From assembly GCF_024703995.1 (NCBI RefSeq), contig NZ_JAMXQV010000019.1, positions 1 to 64,000 on the forward strand: DNA of 64,000 nt, written 5' to 3'. The translations under genes were made by a program, and so were the position numbers. Below, piece after piece: positions 32,422 to 40,515 of this stretch (positions are counted from its first letter, which is position 1; each line of letters begins with the position of its first letter). The notes below the pieces were generated by a model. It had not been told where the DNA came from, ran no database searches, and saw nothing but the letters and a program-made list of their open reading frames with translations. This DNA is from Amycolatopsis iheyensis (GTDB taxonomy: Bacteria > Actinomycetota > Actinomycetes > Mycobacteriales > Pseudonocardiaceae).

Positions 32422-33609
32422 ATGACGGAGATTCCCGGACTGGCCGACCTCGTGGCTCCGCTCGAGGTCGGCCAGTTCTTCGCCGACGTCCTGGGCCACG
32501 CGCCGCGGCGGTTCCCCGGTGAGCCGGGGCGGTTCGCCGGGCTCCTGCCGTGGCCGGAGCTGGACCGGGTGCTGCGCCAGCACCGCCTGGAGTTCCCCCG
32601 GCTGCGCCTGGCGCTCGACGGCGACGTCGTGCCCGCGCACACCTACACCGAAATGGTCTCGACCCGGCGGAACGGCCTCGTGCCGCGCGTGCTCTCGGCG
32701 CCCTTCGCCGAGCACCTGCGCGCCGGGGCGACGCTGGTGGTCGACTCGGTCAACGAGCTCGTCGACGGGGTCGGGGAGCTGGCCGGCCGGCTCGAGCACG
32801 ACCTGCGCGAGCGGATCCAGGTCAACCTGTACGCGGGCTGGGGCACCACGCACGGCTTCGACGTGCACTGGGACGACCACGACGCGTTCATCATCCAGCT
32901 GTCCGGGCGCAAGCGCTGGCGCCTGCACGGCGTCACCCGGCGCGCGCCGCTGCAGCGTGACGTCGAGCTGCCCGAACGCCCCGAGGGTGAGCCGTACGAG
33001 GACTTCCTGCTGGAGGACGGCGACGTCCTGTACCTGCCGCGCGGGCACTGGCACGACGTGTCGGCCGTCGGCGAAGAGTCCCTGCACCTGACCATCGGGT
33101 TCAACGCCGCGACCGGCGTCGACCTGGTGGCTTGGCTGGCCGACCAGCTGCGCTCGGACGAGCTGTTCCGGACCGACCTGCCGCGGTTCGCCGGGCCCGA
33201 GGCCCGCGCGGAGCGCGCCGCCGCGATCCGCGACCGGCTTGCGGAGCTGACGGCGGGGGACCTGGTGGACCGGTTCCTGGCGGACCGCGACGCCCAGGCA
33301 CCGGCCCAGACCCGCGTCGGCCTGCCCTGGGCGGCGACGGCCGAGCTGCTCCCGCCGGACGACGACTTCGAGGTCCGGCTGCTTGCTCCGCGGGCCGCCC
33401 TGGTGGCCGGCGAGGGCACGGTGGCGCTGGTCGCGGCCGGGAAGCGGTTGGTGTTCGCGGCGCCGGCGCGGCCGGTGCTGGCGGCGTTGCTCGGGGGCGC
33501 GCCGCAGGCGTTCAAGGTGCTGGCCGATGCTGCGGTGGGTGTGGACCAGGTGACTGTGCGTGCCTTGCTGGGTGAGCTGGTGACTCAGGGGCTCGTCGCG
33601 AGAGCCTGA
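32422..33609 (+). CDS. JmjC/cupin_4-type 2-oxoglutarate hydroxylase
   Basis: 395 residues. The N-terminal ~215 residues form a JmjC double-stranded beta-helix like RoxA/MINA53 ribosomal oxygenases. Iron ligands are His149 and Asp151 (DVHWDDHDAF) and a later His in YLPRGHWHDV (His209 or His211). Arg/Lys for 2-oxoglutarate binding may lie in LSGRKRWRLHG. A ~180-residue helical and winged-helix C-terminal region follows, as in that family. It should hydroxylate a protein or peptide side chain. Position after a 41-residue Asn/Asp-rich peptide suggests that peptide as substrate. ATG 32422 is used; TTG 32410 is an alternative. Confidence 0.82.
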   Translation: MTEIPGLADLVAPLEVGQFFADVLGHAPRRFPGEPGRFAGLLPWPELDRVLRQHRLEFPRLRLALDGDVVPAHTYTEMVSTRRNGLVPRVLSAPFAEHLRAGATLVVDSVNELVDGVGELAGRLEHDLRERIQVNLYAGWGTTHGFDVHWDDHDAFIIQLSGRKRWRLHGVTRRAPLQRDVELPERPEGEPYEDFLLEDGDVLYLPRGHWHDVSAVGEESLHLTIGFNAATGVDLVAWLADQLRSDELFRTDLPRFAGPEARAERAAAIRDRLAELTAGDLVDRFLADRDAQAPAQTRVGLPWAATAELLPPDDDFEVRLLAPRAALVAGEGTVALVAAGKRLVFAAPARPVLAALLGGAPQAFKVLADAAVGVDQVTVRALLGELVTQGLVARA

Positions 33610-33716
33610 GCCGCCGCCGGAAATGCCCGGTCCGTGGCCTGGCGTCGCTCCTTCGGGTGATTGGCGGCGTCGAACTACTCACATGAACGGGGTTACTCGC
33701 CGCGCATTCGGGTACG

Positions 33717-33732
33717 CTTAGGCATGCCTAAG
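33717..33732. promoter_or_regulatory. Iron-box-like palindrome over a start codon
   Basis: CTTAGGCATGCCTAAG is a perfect 16-bp palindrome and matches the TTAGG..CCTAA arms of DtxR/IdeR/DmdR iron boxes. The ATG of the sucrase/ferredoxin-like gene is its centre (33724). Binding here would block transcription start or elongation when iron is plentiful. It implies a leaderless or very short-leader mRNA. Confidence 0.6.
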
Positions 33733-34686
33733 TCGAGGCCCGTGGCTGAGGCGGGACTCTGTTTCCCCGAACCCGGCCGGGCGCCGGGATGTGCCGCCCT
33801 GACGCGTGAGCTCGGGGGCGAGCCCGCGGGGACCGCCGCCCGCATGACGTCGTGGCTGCTCATCGAGCAGCCCGGCGCCTGGGGGCCGGACGCCCTCGAA
33901 GACGTGCTCGCCGAAGCGCTGCCCGCCGGCCGGCTCGAAGCCGCCCGTGAAGCCGGGCTCCGGCCGCTGCTCATCCGCAAGCCCGGGCGGCACGCGCGGG
34001 TGCCCGGCGCGCCGCGCGCGGTGTACCTCGCCAGTGGCTGGCCGGGGCACCGGTGGCTCGAACGGCTCGACATCAACGACCTCGGTGAGCTCGCCCGCGT
34101 CGACTTCGAAGCCGTCGCCGCCGGGCGGCGCGGGCACGGCGAGCCGGTGTCGTTCCCGCTCTTCCTCGTCTGCACGCACGGCAGCAAGGACATGTGCTGC
34201 GCCGTCTTCGGCCGTCCGCTGGTGGCCGGGCTCGCGCAGAACCACCCCGGCCTGGTCTGGGAGGTCAGCCACGTCGGCGGCGACCGGTGGGCCGGCAACC
34301 TGCTGACCGTGCCCGACGGCTTCCTCCACGGCAGCCTCGCGGTGACCGAGGCTGAGCTCGTCGCCAAGGAAGCGCTGAGCGGGAACGTCCGCCTGGAACA
34401 CCTGCGCGGCCGCACCTCCGCGGAAAGCCCGTGGGCGCAGTTCGCCGAGATCGAGATCCGCGGCCGCACCGGCCTGCGGGGGATCGACGCGGTCCTGGCG
34501 TCCGAAGAGGAGGCCGACGGCGACGTCCGGCGGGTGCTGGTCACCGCCGGACCCCGGCGCTACGAGGTCGTCGTGCGGCGCACGCCCGCCACCGCGGCCG
34601 GGCACAGCCGCTGCTCCGCCCGCGTCGTGCTGGCCGGCTTCGAGGCCGAGTCGGTGCGTGAACTGGTGTCCGTGACGCACGTCTGA
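33724..34686 (+). CDS. Sucrase/ferredoxin-like [2Fe-2S] protein
   Basis: 320 residues of the sucrase/ferredoxin-like family, which has a thioredoxin-like ferredoxin fold. The cluster-ligand region is CTHGSKDMCC (Cys150, Cys158, Cys159). An N-terminal domain carries further Cys (GLCFPEPGRAPGCA). Members are often near iron uptake genes. The iron-box-like palindrome at its start codon fits a role in iron or siderophore-linked redox chemistry. The ATG at 33724 is the first start giving the family N-terminus; no ribosome site is seen because the palindrome occupies that region. Confidence 0.8.
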   Translation: MPKSRPVAEAGLCFPEPGRAPGCAALTRELGGEPAGTAARMTSWLLIEQPGAWGPDALEDVLAEALPAGRLEAAREAGLRPLLIRKPGRHARVPGAPRAVYLASGWPGHRWLERLDINDLGELARVDFEAVAAGRRGHGEPVSFPLFLVCTHGSKDMCCAVFGRPLVAGLAQNHPGLVWEVSHVGGDRWAGNLLTVPDGFLHGSLAVTEAELVAKEALSGNVRLEHLRGRTSAESPWAQFAEIEIRGRTGLRGIDAVLASEEEADGDVRRVLVTAGPRRYEVVVRRTPATAAGHSRCSARVVLAGFEAESVRELVSVTHV

Positions 34687-34797
34687 GGTCCCGCCCACTG
34701 CGTCGAGTTGGCAAAGTCGATCCCGGTTTTTCCTTGTCCCGTGCCGTTCTTGGCACGCTGGAAGCCGGAAGCTTTGTCGGCGCTGGAGGTGAGCGCG

Positions 34798-36753
34798 GTG
34801 GTCGGGCGCATCGTGATCGAAGACGTCCGCCCCTCGGTGGGCGCGGCCGAACACCCCGCGAAGGCGGTGGTCGGCGAGCCCGTGCGCGTGTCGGCCACCG
34901 TGTGGGCGGAGGACACCGACGCGGTCGGCGCGGCGGTGGAGCTGCGCTGGCCGGACGGCTCGACCCGGTGCACCCGCCTGCTGCCGGTCGACGGCGACAC
35001 CTTCGCGGCGACCGTGGTCCCCGACGAGCCGGGCGTCTGGACCTTCCGGATCGACGCCTGGCGCGACCCGTGGACGGCGTGGGAACGGGCGGTGCGCGCG
35101 AAGGCCACCGCCGGCGCGCTCGAGCCCGCCAACGACTTCGAGACCGGCGCGCGGCTGCTGGAGCAGGTCGCCTACCGGCCCGAGCGGCTCGCGGAACGCG
35201 ACTCGCTGCTGACCGCGGCGAACGTGCTGCGCGACGCGAACCTCCTGGTGCCCGAACGGCTTTCGGCCGCGCTGACGGACTGCGTGCGCGCCGTGATGCG
35301 CGAGCACCCGGTGTGCGAGAACCGCACCCGCGGCCGGGCGCAGCAGGTGCGCGTCGACCGGGTCCGCGCCCTCGACGGCGCCTGGTACGAGTTCTTCCCG
35401 CGCTCGACCGGCGGCACGGACGCCGGGGGCAACCCGGTGCACGGCACGTTCGCCACCGCGGCCGCGGAGCTGGACCGGATCGCCTCGATGGGCTTCGACG
35501 TCGTCTACCTGCCGCCGGTGCACCCGATCGGCACCGTGCACCGCAAGGGGCGCAACAACTCCGTGGTGAGCGCCGAGGGCGACGTCGGCTCCCCGTGGGC
35601 GATCGGCTCGGCCGAGGGCGGGCACGACGCGATCGACCCGCGGCTGGGCACCCTCGACGACTTCGACGCGTTCGTCGCACGGGCCGCCGAGCTCGGCCTC
35701 GAAGTGGCGCTCGACCTGGCCCTGCAGTGCGCGCCCGACCACCCGTGGGTGCGGGCGCACCCGCAGTGGTTCAGCACGCTGCCGGACGGGACCATCGCCT
35801 GCGCGGAGAACCCGCCGAAGCGCTACGAAGACGTCTACCCGCTGAACTTCGACCAAGACCCCGAAGGCCTCTACGCGGAGGTGCGCCGCATCGTCGAGCT
35901 CTGGGTGCGCCACGGCGTGCGGATCTTCCGCGTCGACAACCCGCACACCAAGCCACCGGCGTTCTGGCACCGGCTGATCCGCGATGTCCAGGAGGCGCAC
36001 CCCGACGTCCTGTTCCTCGCCGAAGCGTTCACCCGGCCGGCGCGGCTGTACGGGCTGGCGCGCCTCGGTTTCAGCCAGTCCTACACCTACTTCACCTGGC
36101 GCACCACGAAAACCGAGCTGACCGGGTTCGGCCGGGAGCTGGTCGAGCACGCCGACGAAGCGCGGCCCAATATGTTCGTCACCACACCGGACATCCTGCC
36201 TGCCGAGCTGCAGTCCGGGAACCCGGCGGCGTTCGCCGCGCGTGCCGCGCTGGCCGCGACGCTCTCGCCGACCTGGGGTGTCTACTCGGGATTCGAGCTG
36301 TACGAACACGAAGCGCTCGGCGCGCAGGAGTACCGCGACTCGGAGAAGTACGAGCTGCGGCCCCGCGACTACGCCACCGCGCTGGCCGCGGGCCGTTCGC
36401 TGCAGCCGTGGCTGGCCCGGCTCAACGAGATCCGCCGCGCGCACCCCGCGTTGCGGCAGCTGCGCACGCTGCGGTTCCACGACGTCGACAACGACGCCCT
36501 GCTCGCCTACTCCAAGACCGACCCGGCCGGCGGGGACACCGTGCTCTGCGTGGTCACCCTCGATCACCAGCACACCCAGGAAGGCACCGTGCACTGGGAC
36601 TTCCGCGCGCTCGGGCTGGCGCCGGAGCACCGCTACACCGTGCACGACGAGGTGAGCGGCGAGCTGTTCGAGTGGGGTGAGCACGCCTACGTGAAGCTCG
36701 ACCCGCACCGCTCGGTGGCGCACATCGGCTCGGTCGCCCGGGCAGGTCGCTGA
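34798..36753 (+). CDS. glgE: Alpha-1,4-glucan:maltose-1-phosphate maltosyltransferase
   Basis: 651 residues. GlgE extends alpha-glucans using maltose 1-phosphate as donor. N-terminal domain with PAKAVVGEPVRVSATVW, then a GH13 barrel. The catalytic nucleophile is Asp380 (RVDNPHTKP), the acid/base Glu409 (FLAEAFTRP) and the third carboxylate Asp465 (VTTPDI). The 29- and 56-residue spacings are close to those of characterised GlgE. GTG 34798 is chosen because GGAGGTGAG precedes it; GTG 34789 overlaps that site. The next gene starts in its stop codon (TGATG). Confidence 0.92.
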   Translation: MVGRIVIEDVRPSVGAAEHPAKAVVGEPVRVSATVWAEDTDAVGAAVELRWPDGSTRCTRLLPVDGDTFAATVVPDEPGVWTFRIDAWRDPWTAWERAVRAKATAGALEPANDFETGARLLEQVAYRPERLAERDSLLTAANVLRDANLLVPERLSAALTDCVRAVMREHPVCENRTRGRAQQVRVDRVRALDGAWYEFFPRSTGGTDAGGNPVHGTFATAAAELDRIASMGFDVVYLPPVHPIGTVHRKGRNNSVVSAEGDVGSPWAIGSAEGGHDAIDPRLGTLDDFDAFVARAAELGLEVALDLALQCAPDHPWVRAHPQWFSTLPDGTIACAENPPKRYEDVYPLNFDQDPEGLYAEVRRIVELWVRHGVRIFRVDNPHTKPPAFWHRLIRDVQEAHPDVLFLAEAFTRPARLYGLARLGFSQSYTYFTWRTTKTELTGFGRELVEHADEARPNMFVTTPDILPAELQSGNPAAFAARAALAATLSPTWGVYSGFELYEHEALGAQEYRDSEKYELRPRDYATALAAGRSLQPWLARLNEIRRAHPALRQLRTLRFHDVDNDALLAYSKTDPAGGDTVLCVVTLDHQHTQEGTVHWDFRALGLAPEHRYTVHDEVSGELFEWGEHAYVKLDPHRSVAHIGSVARAGR

Positions 36754-37730
36754 TGGTCACCGCACTCGACGACCGGCTCGGTTCGCTGCTCGGCGACACC
36801 GAGCGCGCGCTGCGGACGTGGCTGCCCGGGCAGCGCTGGTTCGGCTCACCTCGGGTCGACCAGGTGCGCCTGCGCGTGCTGACGCGGTTCGCCGACCAGC
36901 TCGCCTGGGGCGGCCCGGCCGGGCTGCTGACCGTGGCCGAGGTGCGCACCGGCGGCGAGGTGGCGCGTTACGGGCTGCCGCTCGGCGTGCGTTCCCCGGC
37001 CGCGCCGCTGGCGGGCGTGGTCCCGATCTTCAGCACCGGTGAGCTGGCGGTGTACGACGCCACCGCCGACGACGTGCTCACCGCGGAGCTGCTGGCGCTG
37101 GTGGGCACCGGCGCGGTGCGCGGCCGCGTCCGGTTCACGCCGAAGCGGCGGGCCGGGCTGGCGCTCGTGCCGCGGCGCGGGCTGACCGGGCGGGCCGTGG
37201 GCGCGACGTCGGTCGTGCTGGGGGAGCGGTACCTGCTCAAGGTGACCCGGCGGCTCGGCCCGCCGGATTCCGGCCTGCACCAAGCGCTTGACGCGGCGGG
37301 CAGCCCGCACGTCGCGCCGCTGCTCGGCTCGGTGGACGCCGAGCTGGACGGGGCGCCGGTCACGCTGGCAACGTTGCAGTCCTACTACGCGGACGCGCTG
37401 GACGGCCGCCGCCTGGCGGCCCACGGCCGCGTCGACTTCGCCCTCGAGGCGGCCGCGCTGGGGCGCGCGGTCGCGTCCGTCCACAGTGTCCTGCTGGACC
37501 GGTTCGGGTCGTCGGGCGCCGGCCAGCGCGTGCTCGGCGAGCTGTGCCTGAGCCGGGTGCTGCGCACGCCGACCCGCTGGCTGGTGGTCCCGCCGACGGC
37601 GCCACCGGTGATCGGCTCGCCGCAGCGGGACGTCGCCGAGCTGCTGCGCTCGATCGACGAGGCGGGCACGCCGGAGTGGTCCGCCCGCGTGGGTGAAGCG
37701 TTCCGCGCCGGCTACGGCGGTGCCCGGTGA
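36753..37730 (+). CDS. Maltokinase homologue lacking catalytic motifs (pseudokinase)
   Basis: 325 residues, shorter than maltokinase (about 450). The N-lobe is recognisable, including the ATP-binding Lys region ERYLLKVTRRL and SPHVAPLLGSVDAELDG. The catalytic loop usually reads HGDxHxxQ; here it is LGELCLSR (261-268). The metal-binding DFxGEP is replaced by PPTAPP (280-285), yet flanking VLRTPTRWL and RDVAELLRS are well kept. It therefore should not phosphorylate maltose. It is translationally coupled to glgE and might modulate GlgE, or be a decaying gene. Its reading frame is intact with normal codon use, which favours a kept function. Confidence 0.75.
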   Translation: MVTALDDRLGSLLGDTERALRTWLPGQRWFGSPRVDQVRLRVLTRFADQLAWGGPAGLLTVAEVRTGGEVARYGLPLGVRSPAAPLAGVVPIFSTGELAVYDATADDVLTAELLALVGTGAVRGRVRFTPKRRAGLALVPRRGLTGRAVGATSVVLGERYLLKVTRRLGPPDSGLHQALDAAGSPHVAPLLGSVDAELDGAPVTLATLQSYYADALDGRRLAAHGRVDFALEAAALGRAVASVHSVLLDRFGSSGAGQRVLGELCLSRVLRTPTRWLVVPPTAPPVIGSPQRDVAELLRSIDEAGTPEWSARVGEAFRAGYGGAR

Positions 37731-37978
37731 CCGCGCTCAGCCACCGCGATCGCGCGATCCTGCGTGCGGTCGCGGCGGGCCGGGGGACGCTGCGGTGCGG
37801 GTATGTGCCGGACTTGTACGTGGACGGCGTGGCTTGCTGCGACCAGCACGCGGTGCATTCGCTGGCTCGAGCCGGGTTGCTTTGTGCGGCGCGGGAGGGG
37901 GTGCCGGGCGCGGTGGTCCCGGCGGCGCTCACCGAGCTGGGGAACGTGGCGCTGGACGCGAGCGGGGAGGCGGCGTGA
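37727..37978 (+). CDS. Small winged-helix-like protein of unknown function
   Basis: 83 residues. It has the pattern of a short winged-helix domain (LSHRDRAILRAVAAGRGTLR, HSLARAGLLCAA, then AALTELGNVALDA), as in many actinomycete DUF proteins. The Cys pair ACCDQH is unusual. It starts with a GTG overlapping the pseudokinase stop, so it is the third gene of the glgE operon. Role unknown; DNA binding is possible. Confidence 0.65.
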   Translation: MTALSHRDRAILRAVAAGRGTLRCGYVPDLYVDGVACCDQHAVHSLARAGLLCAAREGVPGAVVPAALTELGNVALDASGEAA

Positions 37979-38156
37979 AGGCGTGGCGCGGGTGCGTGTG
38001 TGGCGGTGTGCGCGGGCGTGACTGCCCGCCGCGGGTCGTGGTGCGGCGGTGGTCTCTGCGCGCGCGGACTTGGTGCGGCGATCGGGGCGGCGGCATGAGT
38101 GCGAGGCGCGGCAACCTCCGCCACTCCCGACTTCGCCCGGCGATCGGAGAAGCGGC

Positions 38157-39035
38157 ATGAACGTCCAGCGCGTCGAATTCCCCTCCGCCGGTGAAACCCT
38201 CGTCGGCGACCTCCACCTCCCCACCTCGACCTCGCATCCGCTCGCCGTGGTCGTGGCCGGGTCGTGGACCACCGTCAAGGAGCAGATGGCCGGGCGGTAC
38301 GCCCGCGGCCTCGCCCAGCGTGGCTTCCCCGCGCTGGCCTTCGACTTCCGCGGGCACGGCGACTCCGGCGGCCACCCACGCCACGCCGAGCTCCCCGCCG
38401 CCAAGGTCGCCGACCTCCGGGCGGCCGCCGCCTTCCTCCGGCGGGCGACCGGTGCCGCGCACGTCGGCGGGGTCGGGGTCTGTGCCGGCGCCGGGTACCT
38501 CGCCACGGCCGCCGACGCCCTCGACACCCTGGTCATGGTCGCGCCCTGGCTGCACGACGCCACCCTCGTCGGCGACGTCTACGGCGGCGAAACCGGGCTC
38601 GCCGAACGGATCCGGCGTGGCGCGCAGGCCCAGGCGGAGTTCGACCGCACCGGCGTCGTCCGGTACGTCCCGGCCGTCAGCCTCACCGATCCCGCCGCCG
38701 CGATGTGCGGGCCCTTCGGCTACTACCTCGACCCGTCCCGCGGCGCGATCCCGCAGTGGCCCAACCGGTTCGCCGAGCTTTCGTGGCCGCACTGGCTGGG
38801 CTTCGACGCGATCGCCGCCGCGCCCGCCGTCACCGTGCCCGTCACGATCGTGCACAGCGAAGACGCGGCGCTCCCCGCCGGCGTCCGGAAGTTCGCCGCC
38901 CTGCTCGGTGGATCGTCCACAGTGTACTGGCAGGCCGGCACGCAGTTCGACTTCTACGACGACGAACCCACCGTCGACGCGGCGCTCGACCTCGCCGCGG
39001 CGCACCTGGCCACCGGGAGTGAGGAGCACGGATGA
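38157..39035 (+). CDS. Alpha/beta hydrolase with cysteine nucleophile
   Basis: 292 residues of the dienelactone-hydrolase/CocE-like group. FPALAFDFRGHGDSGG is typical of the fold. The nucleophile elbow is GVGVCAGAGYL, with Cys where most have Ser, as in dienelactone hydrolase. The Asp is probably in VTIVHSEDAAL. The usual C-terminal His is not obvious (QFDFYDDEP is at that place), so activity is uncertain. ATG 38157 follows GGAGAA. Its stop overlaps the next ATG, so it is coupled to the double-SnoaL gene. The 178-bp gap upstream shows two related CGATCGGnGnnGCGGCATGA segments and no clear gene. Confidence 0.75.
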   Translation: MNVQRVEFPSAGETLVGDLHLPTSTSHPLAVVVAGSWTTVKEQMAGRYARGLAQRGFPALAFDFRGHGDSGGHPRHAELPAAKVADLRAAAAFLRRATGAAHVGGVGVCAGAGYLATAADALDTLVMVAPWLHDATLVGDVYGGETGLAERIRRGAQAQAEFDRTGVVRYVPAVSLTDPAAAMCGPFGYYLDPSRGAIPQWPNRFAELSWPHWLGFDAIAAAPAVTVPVTIVHSEDAALPAGVRKFAALLGGSSTVYWQAGTQFDFYDDEPTVDAALDLAAAHLATGSEEHG

Positions 39036-39871
39036 ACGCGACTGACCGGCTGGACGTGATCGAGGCGTGCGACCGGTTCGGCTGGTACGCCGACCGCCGG
39101 GACTGGGCCGCGATGACCGATCTCCTGGCCGACGAAGTGTGCCTGGACTACCGCGCGCTGCACGGCGGCGACGCCGCGACCGTGACCGGCGCCGCCGCGG
39201 TGGCCGGCTGGACGACCGAGTTCGCCGCCTTCCGCACCACCCAGCACCTCATCGGCAACCACGTCGTCGCGCTCGAGGGCGACACCGCCACCTGCGACGC
39301 CCAGGTCCAGGCAACGCACGTGCCCGCCCACGGCGGCCCGCCCTGGGTGCTCGGCGGCCACTACCGGATGCGGCTGCGGCGCGCCGGCGCCGGCTGGCGC
39401 ATCGCGGCCGTCACCTTCACCCCCGACTGGCAGACCGGCGTCGTGCCGTCCGCCGGCGAGGCCGGCAGCACCCGCGCCACCGCGCAGGCGTGGTTCGACC
39501 GGGTCTGCGACGGTGCCGTCGCCGAGGCCGCGGACCTGCTCGGCGACGACGTCGAGTGGGTCAACTTCGTCGGCGTGCCCGGGCACCACGACTGCATGCC
39601 GTGGATCGGCACCTACCACGGCCCGGCCGCCGTGCTGGCCAGCTTCGAGGCGTTCACGTCGGTCTGCGACGTGCGGCACAAGGAGCTGCGCCGCCTGGTC
39701 GTCGACGGCGACCAGGCGGTCGGCGTCGTGCACGAGAAGGGTGTCGCGCGCGGCACCGGGGTGGCGTTCGAGATCGAGTACGTCGAGACGCTGACCGTGC
39801 GCGACGGCCGGATCGTGCGCTGGAAGTCCTACACCGACCCGTGCTCGATCATCCGCGCGCTGCGGTTCTGA
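39032..39871 (+). CDS. Tandem SnoaL/NTF2-like protein
   Basis: 279 residues containing two NTF2-like domains in a row. The first starts DVIEACDRFGWYADRRDW, with the usual His/Asp region in FRTTQHLIGNHVV. The second starts ATAQAWFDRVCDG and includes GTYHGPAAVLASFEAF. Such folds include SnoaL cyclases, scytalone dehydratase and ring hydroxylase subunits. Two domains in one chain could mimic the usual homodimer. It overlaps the upstream hydrolase gene and ends before a strong terminator. Confidence 0.75.
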   Translation: MNATDRLDVIEACDRFGWYADRRDWAAMTDLLADEVCLDYRALHGGDAATVTGAAAVAGWTTEFAAFRTTQHLIGNHVVALEGDTATCDAQVQATHVPAHGGPPWVLGGHYRMRLRRAGAGWRIAAVTFTPDWQTGVVPSAGEAGSTRATAQAWFDRVCDGAVAEAADLLGDDVEWVNFVGVPGHHDCMPWIGTYHGPAAVLASFEAFTSVCDVRHKELRRLVVDGDQAVGVVHEKGVARGTGVAFEIEYVETLTVRDGRIVRWKSYTDPCSIIRALRF

Positions 39872-39885
39872 ACCCTGGCACACGA

Positions 39886-39920
39886 AAGAGCGGGCGGCCC
39901 CAGGGGGACCGCCCGCTCTT
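39886..39920. terminator. Strong bidirectional terminator
   Basis: A perfect 12-bp stem, AAGAGCGGGCGG (39886-39897) and CCGCCCGCTCTT (39909-39920), with an 11-nt loop. It lies between the convergent SnoaL-like and VOC genes. Confidence 0.8.
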
Positions 39921-39931
39921 CCGCGTGCCGG

Positions 39932-40444
39932 CTACGCCGAGGCGCCGGCCGCCGTGGCGGTCCGGTCAACCGCCACCACCGGGCTCAGCTGCTGGTACAG
40001 CTCGATCAGCTCGCCGCCGGGACCGCGGACGAACGCGACCCGCACCTCCATCTCCGGCTCGCCGTTGATGAACACCTGGGTCGGCGCGCCGTCCCAGTCC
40101 TCGATCGGGAACGCGGCGCCGCCCGCGCCGAGGCACTTGGTGTAGGCCTCGTCGACGTCGTCGACGATCAGCGCGATGTGCTGCAGCGGCCCGGAAATCG
40201 ACGTCACGTCGTCGCGGCCGCCGGGGAACAGCTCGATGTAGGTGTGCCCGTCCAGCTCGACGTAGACGCCCCGGTCGCAGTAGAGCACCTGACCGGTGTC
40301 GCTGGTCGTCTTCGACCATTCGTACGTCTTCGCGAAGCCGAGCCCGTCGCGGTAGAAGCGCAGGGACTCGTCGACGTCCTTGCAGAGGATCGCGACGTGC
40401 ATCAGCGTGGCCGAGCCGGGCGGGCGGGACCAGGGTGCCGACAT
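39932..40444 (-). CDS. VOC/glyoxalase family protein
   Basis: 170 residues with two paired beta-alpha-beta-beta-beta modules of the vicinal oxygen chelate fold. MHVAILCKDVDESLRFYRDG opens the first and LQHIALIVDDVDEAYTKC the second. His in MHVAI and HIALIV, and Glu in YIELFPGG and ELIELYQ, are the likely metal ligands. Reactions in this fold include glyoxalase, dioxygenase and epimerase. ATG 40444 follows GAGGAGG. It is downstream of the FAD monooxygenase on the same strand (71-bp gap) and could act on its product. Confidence 0.82.
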   Translation of the reverse strand: MSAPWSRPPGSATLMHVAILCKDVDESLRFYRDGLGFAKTYEWSKTTSDTGQVLYCDRGVYVELDGHTYIELFPGGRDDVTSISGPLQHIALIVDDVDEAYTKCLGAGGAAFPIEDWDGAPTQVFINGEPEMEVRVAFVRGPGGELIELYQQLSPVVAVDRTATAAGASA

Positions 40445-40515
40445 GGGACTACCTCCTCGGTTGGGTACTTCCATCGGGGTGGGGCGAACCGGGGACCCGG
40501 GACCGGGCACCGGGG

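Noticed and set aside
37975..38160. A 61-codon ORF starting at a GTG that overlaps the stop of the 83-residue gene
   Set aside because: Arg/Cys/Gly-rich low-complexity product, no domain, and it overlaps the ribosome site of the next gene; evidence is too thin to call it.
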